NCBI GenBank assembly: GCA_910577785.1
Contig: CAJTNT010000014.1
Location: forward strand, 22,178-86,177
Reading direction: 5' to 3'
Length of the DNA stretch: 64,000 bases
From: an uncultured Lachnospiraceae bacterium
GTDB lineage: Bacteria > Bacillota > Clostridia > Lachnospirales > Lachnospiraceae
Part shown: piece by piece, positions 60,864 through 64,000 of the stretch
How positions within the stretch are numbered: position 1 is the stretch's first letter
How the letters are laid out: every line of letters starts with the position of its first letter
Program-made: the position numbers and the translations under genes
The notes under the pieces: model-generated
Told to the model about the DNA's origin: nothing
Seen by the model: only the letters and a program-made list of their open reading frames with translations
Databases searched by the model: none

Positions 60864-62300
60864 ATGAGCAAAGAGTATGAGACTGTCATCGGTTTGGAAG
60901 TCCATGTGGAGCTTGCCACTAAGACGAAAATCTTCTGTGGCTGCTCCACTGCCTTTGGAGGCGCTCCCAACACCCATACCTGCCCTGTATGCACGGGGAT
61001 GCCCGGCTCCCTGCCTGTCCTGAATAAACAGGTAGTAGAATATGCCGTCGCCGTAGGGCTGGCCACCAACTGTTCCATTACGCGTTACTGCAAATTTGAC
61101 CGCAAGAATTATTTTTACCCCGATAATCCCCAGAATTACCAGATTTCCCAGCTTTATCTCCCCATTTGCCGCAACGGCAGCGTGGAAATTGAGACTCCGT
61201 CCGGCAAAAAATCCATTGGCATCCATGAAATCCACATGGAAGAGGACGCAGGCAAATTGATCCACGACGAATGGGAAGACTGCTCGCTGGTGGATTTCAA
61301 CCGTTCCGGCGTCCCTCTGATCGAGATTGTCTCTGAGCCGGACATGCGATCCGCTGAGGAAGTCATTGCCTACCTCGACAAGCTGCGCATGACCATCCAA
61401 TACCTGGGAGCTTCCGACTGCAAATTAAACGAAGGCTCCATGCGTGCAGACGTCAACCTGTCTGTGCGTGAAGCCGGCGCCGAATCGTTTGGCACCCGTA
61501 CGGAAATGAAGAACCTCAACTCCTTCAAAGCCATCGCCCGGGCAATCGAGGGTGAGAAAAACCGCCAGATTGACTTGATGGAATCCGGCAAGCCCGTGAT
61601 TCAGGAAACCCGCAGGTGGGATGACGACAACGGCTATTCCTATGCTATGCGCAGCAAAGAAGACGCCCAGGATTACCGCTATTTCCCGGAACCTGATTTG
61701 GCGCCTGTGGAAATCAGCGACCGCTGGATCCAGGAAATCCAGGCACGGCAGCCCGAGCTGCGAACCGAGAAGCAGGCGCGGTACAAAACAGAGTATGGCC
61801 TTCCGGAGTATGATGCGCAAATCCTCACCAGTTCCAAGCGCCTGGCAGATCTCTTCGAGGCCACGGCCAGGCTCTGCCAAAGCCCGAAGAAAGTCAGCAA
61901 CTGGCTGATGGGCGAGACGATGCGCCTCCTAAAGGAACAGGAAATGGAGGCGGAGGACATCCGTTTCTCTCCAGAGCATCTGGCGAGCCTGATTTCCCTT
62001 ACGGAAGACGGCAGCATCACCAGCACGGTTGCCAAGGAGGTATTTGAGAAGGTTTTCCAGGAGGATATTGATCCGGCTGCCTATGTGGAAGCGCAGGGCT
62101 TAAAAACGGTCAATGATGAAGGGGCGCTTCGGGCGGCTGCCGCGCAGGTAATCCAGGATAACCCCAAATCTGTGGCAGATTACCGGGGCGGCAAGGAAAA
62201 GGCCATCGGTTTCCTGGTAGGGCAGACGATGAAGGCTATGAAGGGCAAGGCAAATCCGGGGATGGTAAAGCAGATTTTGAAGGAATTGCTGGAGAAGTAA
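60864..62300 (+). CDS. gatB: Asp-tRNA(Asn)/Glu-tRNA(Gln) amidotransferase subunit B
   Basis: The 478-residue protein is the kinase and tRNA-binding subunit. Hallmarks are YETVIGLEVHVELATKTKIFCGCS, HTCPVCTGMPGSLPVLNK, KNYFYPDNPQNYQISQ, the HMEEDAGKL motif and the C-terminal YqeY-like tail ending GKANPGMVKQILKELLEK. The Cys set in the N-terminal cradle domain (CGCS, CPVC) may bind zinc. AAATTAGGAGG precedes the ATG. The start is 88 nt after gatA. Confidence 0.97.
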   Translation: MSKEYETVIGLEVHVELATKTKIFCGCSTAFGGAPNTHTCPVCTGMPGSLPVLNKQVVEYAVAVGLATNCSITRYCKFDRKNYFYPDNPQNYQISQLYLPICRNGSVEIETPSGKKSIGIHEIHMEEDAGKLIHDEWEDCSLVDFNRSGVPLIEIVSEPDMRSAEEVIAYLDKLRMTIQYLGASDCKLNEGSMRADVNLSVREAGAESFGTRTEMKNLNSFKAIARAIEGEKNRQIDLMESGKPVIQETRRWDDDNGYSYAMRSKEDAQDYRYFPEPDLAPVEISDRWIQEIQARQPELRTEKQARYKTEYGLPEYDAQILTSSKRLADLFEATARLCQSPKKVSNWLMGETMRLLKEQEMEAEDIRFSPEHLASLISLTEDGSITSTVAKEVFEKVFQEDIDPAAYVEAQGLKTVNDEGALRAAAAQVIQDNPKSVADYRGGKEKAIGFLVGQTMKAMKGKANPGMVKQILKELLEK

Positions 62301-62434
62301 GAAGAGATAGGTTAAGTATCTGCCCGGCGAAACAGGCGCTGGGACGGGCAAGCCGGGTCGCATTGGATGCGGCAGTTTATATTGCGTAGGTTTTATTATA
62401 TTAACTGTAGGAAAAAGGGACAGGGAGGATGGAT

Positions 62435-62929
62435 ATGGAAGTACAAATTCGGCCATACGAAGAACGGGATCTGCCAGAAATGATAAGGATATGGAATGAG
62501 GTGGTGGAAGAGGGGACTGCTTTTCCGCAGGAGGAGCTCTTAGACGCCCGGACAGGGAAAGAATTTTTTGCTTCCCAGACTTATAATGCGGTTGCGGCCT
62601 CCATAGATACGGGGGAGATTTATGGGCTGTATATCCTGCATCCCAACAATGTTGGGCGCTGTGGGCATATCTGCAACGCGAGTTTTGCTGTCAGCGCAGA
62701 AGCCAGGGGATGCCATATTGGGGAAAAATTGGTGTCCGATTGCCTAGAACAGGGAAAGTGCTGCGGTTTTCAGATGATGCAGTTTAATGCCGTGGTGGCG
62801 ACAAACATGCATGCACGCCATCTCTATGAACGGTTAGGTTTTGTCCAACTGGGCGTTATCCCCAAAGGATTCCGTATGAAAGATGGGAATTATGAGGATA
62901 TCTGCCTGTATTACCGTGAATTGACGTAA
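62435..62929 (+). CDS. GNAT family N-acetyltransferase
   Basis: The 164-residue protein has the GNAT fold: VQIRPYEERDLPEMIRIWNEVVEEG, HICNASFAVSAEARGCHIGEKLVSDCLEQGK (acetyl-CoA loop) and NMHARHLYERLGFVQLGVIPKGF. It is similar to phosphinothricin-acetyltransferase-type enzymes in layout, but the substrate cannot be predicted. The ATG at 62435 has AGGGAGG 6 nt upstream; the ATG at 62429 lies directly on that site. It is 134 nt after gatB. Confidence 0.8.
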   Translation: MEVQIRPYEERDLPEMIRIWNEVVEEGTAFPQEELLDARTGKEFFASQTYNAVAASIDTGEIYGLYILHPNNVGRCGHICNASFAVSAEARGCHIGEKLVSDCLEQGKCCGFQMMQFNAVVATNMHARHLYERLGFVQLGVIPKGFRMKDGNYEDICLYYRELT

Positions 62930-62971
62930 ATATATGATAGATTCAAATCAAACAGCGCAGTTTGTTCCGGA

Positions 62972-63047
62972 AAAACCTGGGCAGCCAGAGAGCCATTGCA
63001 ATTGGCGGCAAATGCCGCCGATCGGGCTCCCAGGCGGCGCAGGTTTT
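62972..63047. terminator. Bidirectional terminator between converging genes
   Basis: AAAACCTG (62972-62979) pairs with CAGGTTTT (63040-63047). A perfect inner stem GGCGGC (63004-63009) / GCCGCC (63014-63019) lies inside. Read on either strand the structure ends in a short T run. It serves the GNAT gene (plus) and the following minus-strand gene. Confidence 0.75.
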
Positions 63048-63050
63048 CTG

Positions 63051-63668
63051 CTATTCCTCCGTACTTGTCTCTGTCTTGCCAATCCATTGGTCGAATTTGT
63101 CCATAACGGCATCGTATGTCCTGGAAGAAATGCTGGGCAGGGAAGAACCCCAGGACTTGGTAGCGGCCTTAAAGCCCTTTTCAAAAGCGGCGCGCATTTC
63201 CTCTGCCTTTGAAGCATCCCCGCCGGTCAATGCTTTGGCAAACTCTACAATACGGTCTGAGGTCTGCTCTACGCCCCAATAGCCGTCATCTGCAATGTCA
63301 GCCTGTGCCTGTGCCTTCACGTCTGCGCTGACGGTAAAGTTCCCGCTGGCCAGGAACCGCCACATATCGTCTGCCTGGCCGATCTTGGTTCCCTGGTTGG
63401 TCATCAGCTTTTCTACCAGGCTTCTCAGCTGTGCTGTGCGGGTCTCGGAGTCGCGTTTCATCCGTGCGACAATCGCATCCTTGGAATAGGTTCCGCTGGT
63501 GGCGGGGGTGCCTTTCTCATAGACTGCGCCCTGCGCCTTATCCTTGTTGGAAGAATCGGCCTTGGCGGCGGTACCGTTTTTTTCTGCGGCTTTGGTAGTC
63601 TGCTTGGCAGAGGCTGTGGCATAAGCCGCTGTTGTGCTTACATGATTGCTAACGCTTTCCATGCTCAT
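63051..63668 (-). CDS. Conserved-looking protein of unknown function
   Basis: The 205-residue protein has a Ser/Thr/Ala/Lys-rich N-terminal 60 residues without a signal peptide. A helical domain follows (DAIVARMKRDSETRTAQLRSLVEKLM, then MWRFLASGNFTVSADVKAQAQADIADDGYWGVEQTSDRIVEFAKALTGGDASKAEEMRAAFEKGFKAATKSWG). The compact GYWGVEQTSDRIVEFAKALTGGD segment looks strongly conserved. ATG at 63668 has GGAGG upstream on the minus strand. I do not recognise a named function. Confidence 0.7.
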   Translation of the reverse strand: MSMESVSNHVSTTAAYATASAKQTTKAAEKNGTAAKADSSNKDKAQGAVYEKGTPATSGTYSKDAIVARMKRDSETRTAQLRSLVEKLMTNQGTKIGQADDMWRFLASGNFTVSADVKAQAQADIADDGYWGVEQTSDRIVEFAKALTGGDASKAEEMRAAFEKGFKAATKSWGSSLPSISSRTYDAVMDKFDQWIGKTETSTEE

Positions 63669-64000
63669 AATTGTCCCTCCTTGGCAAAAAATCACGTATC
63701 CATAACGTTTCATAAGGCAGATTTTTCTGCCCATTTCAGCAATGCCGCTGGATGGTTGCCAGGTATTGCTGCACTTCAATATATATATCGGAGCAGGAAG
63801 GAAAAAATTAACACAGATGTTGCGATTCACGGCCTGGAAGCCTGCTCGTTGTAAGCATTGGGGCGATATTTTGTTACTTTTCATTGACATTTTGCAGGAA
63901 AAATGATTAACTAATGATGGAAAGTGTATACAGAATACAGGAGGTAAGAGTGAAAAATAGAGTAAATTTGGGACGCACTTAAATAAGGGGTCGTAATCCC
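63669..64000. other. Intergenic end of the window
   Basis: No gene is supported. A good ribosome site AGGAGG lies at about 63938-63943 followed by GTG at 63950, but that frame stops after ten codons (TAA at 63980-63982). It may be a leader peptide or chance. Confidence 0.4.

Overview
The window looks like the chromosome of a moderately GC-rich anaerobic Clostridia member, most likely Lachnospiraceae. This rests on the gene set: yceD-rpmF, an anaerobic glpK/FAD-oxidoreductase/DUF1667 operon, a YmxH-type sporulation protein next to nrdR, a sigma/DUF4179 pair, a T-box-controlled aspS and a gatCAB cluster. No species is claimed.

Layout. (1) 1-16.2 kb: right arm of a contractile-tailed (PBSX/Xkd-like) prophage, running from head-tail connectors through sheath, tube, chaperone, tape measure, hub, baseplate and fibre to holin and endolysin. 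It ends at a 3' fragment of a tRNA-Lys(UUU) gene, read here as attR. (2) 16.3-29.2 kb: chromosomal core: yceD-rpmF, glycerol catabolism, nrdR, a HAD phosphatase, rpiB, efp, an ECF sigma/anti-sigma pair and a rhodanese-TtcA-like fusion. (3) 29.3-35.9 kb: a three-gene minus-strand operon (helical-repeat protein, SWIM zinc-finger protein, retron-type reverse transcriptase). Just upstream, on the plus strand with its own promoter, lies a structured RNA with the expected msr-msd layout. I read the locus as a type XIII-like retron with a divergently transcribed ncRNA. (4) 36.2-38.6 kb: a secreted GH43 glycosidase interrupted by one in-frame TGA at a conserved Trp. (5) 39.0-53.7 kb: a complete type III-A CRISPR-Cas locus: cas6, cas10, csm2-5, an array of 58 repeats, cas1, cas2 and csm6. 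Two inverted copies of a palindromic MITE-like element flank the array, and three decayed repeats link it to cas1. (6) 53.9-63.7 kb: an orphan nucleotidyltransferase-partner protein, two DUF4230 proteins, T-box-aspS, a GNAT-GatC fusion, gatA, gatB, a GNAT enzyme and a minus-strand protein of unknown function.

How the parts work together. The retron and the CRISPR system form a defence region of about 24 kb, separated only by the broken GH43 gene. Cas10 keeps both its HD and GGDD motifs and Csm6 keeps CARF and HEPN features, so the cyclic-oligoadenylate branch looks intact. AspRS and GatCAB together suggest that Asn-tRNA and/or Gln-tRNA are made by transamidation. The glycerol operon would phosphorylate glycerol and oxidise glycerol-3-phosphate anaerobically. 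All family names come from reading the translations; no database search was run.
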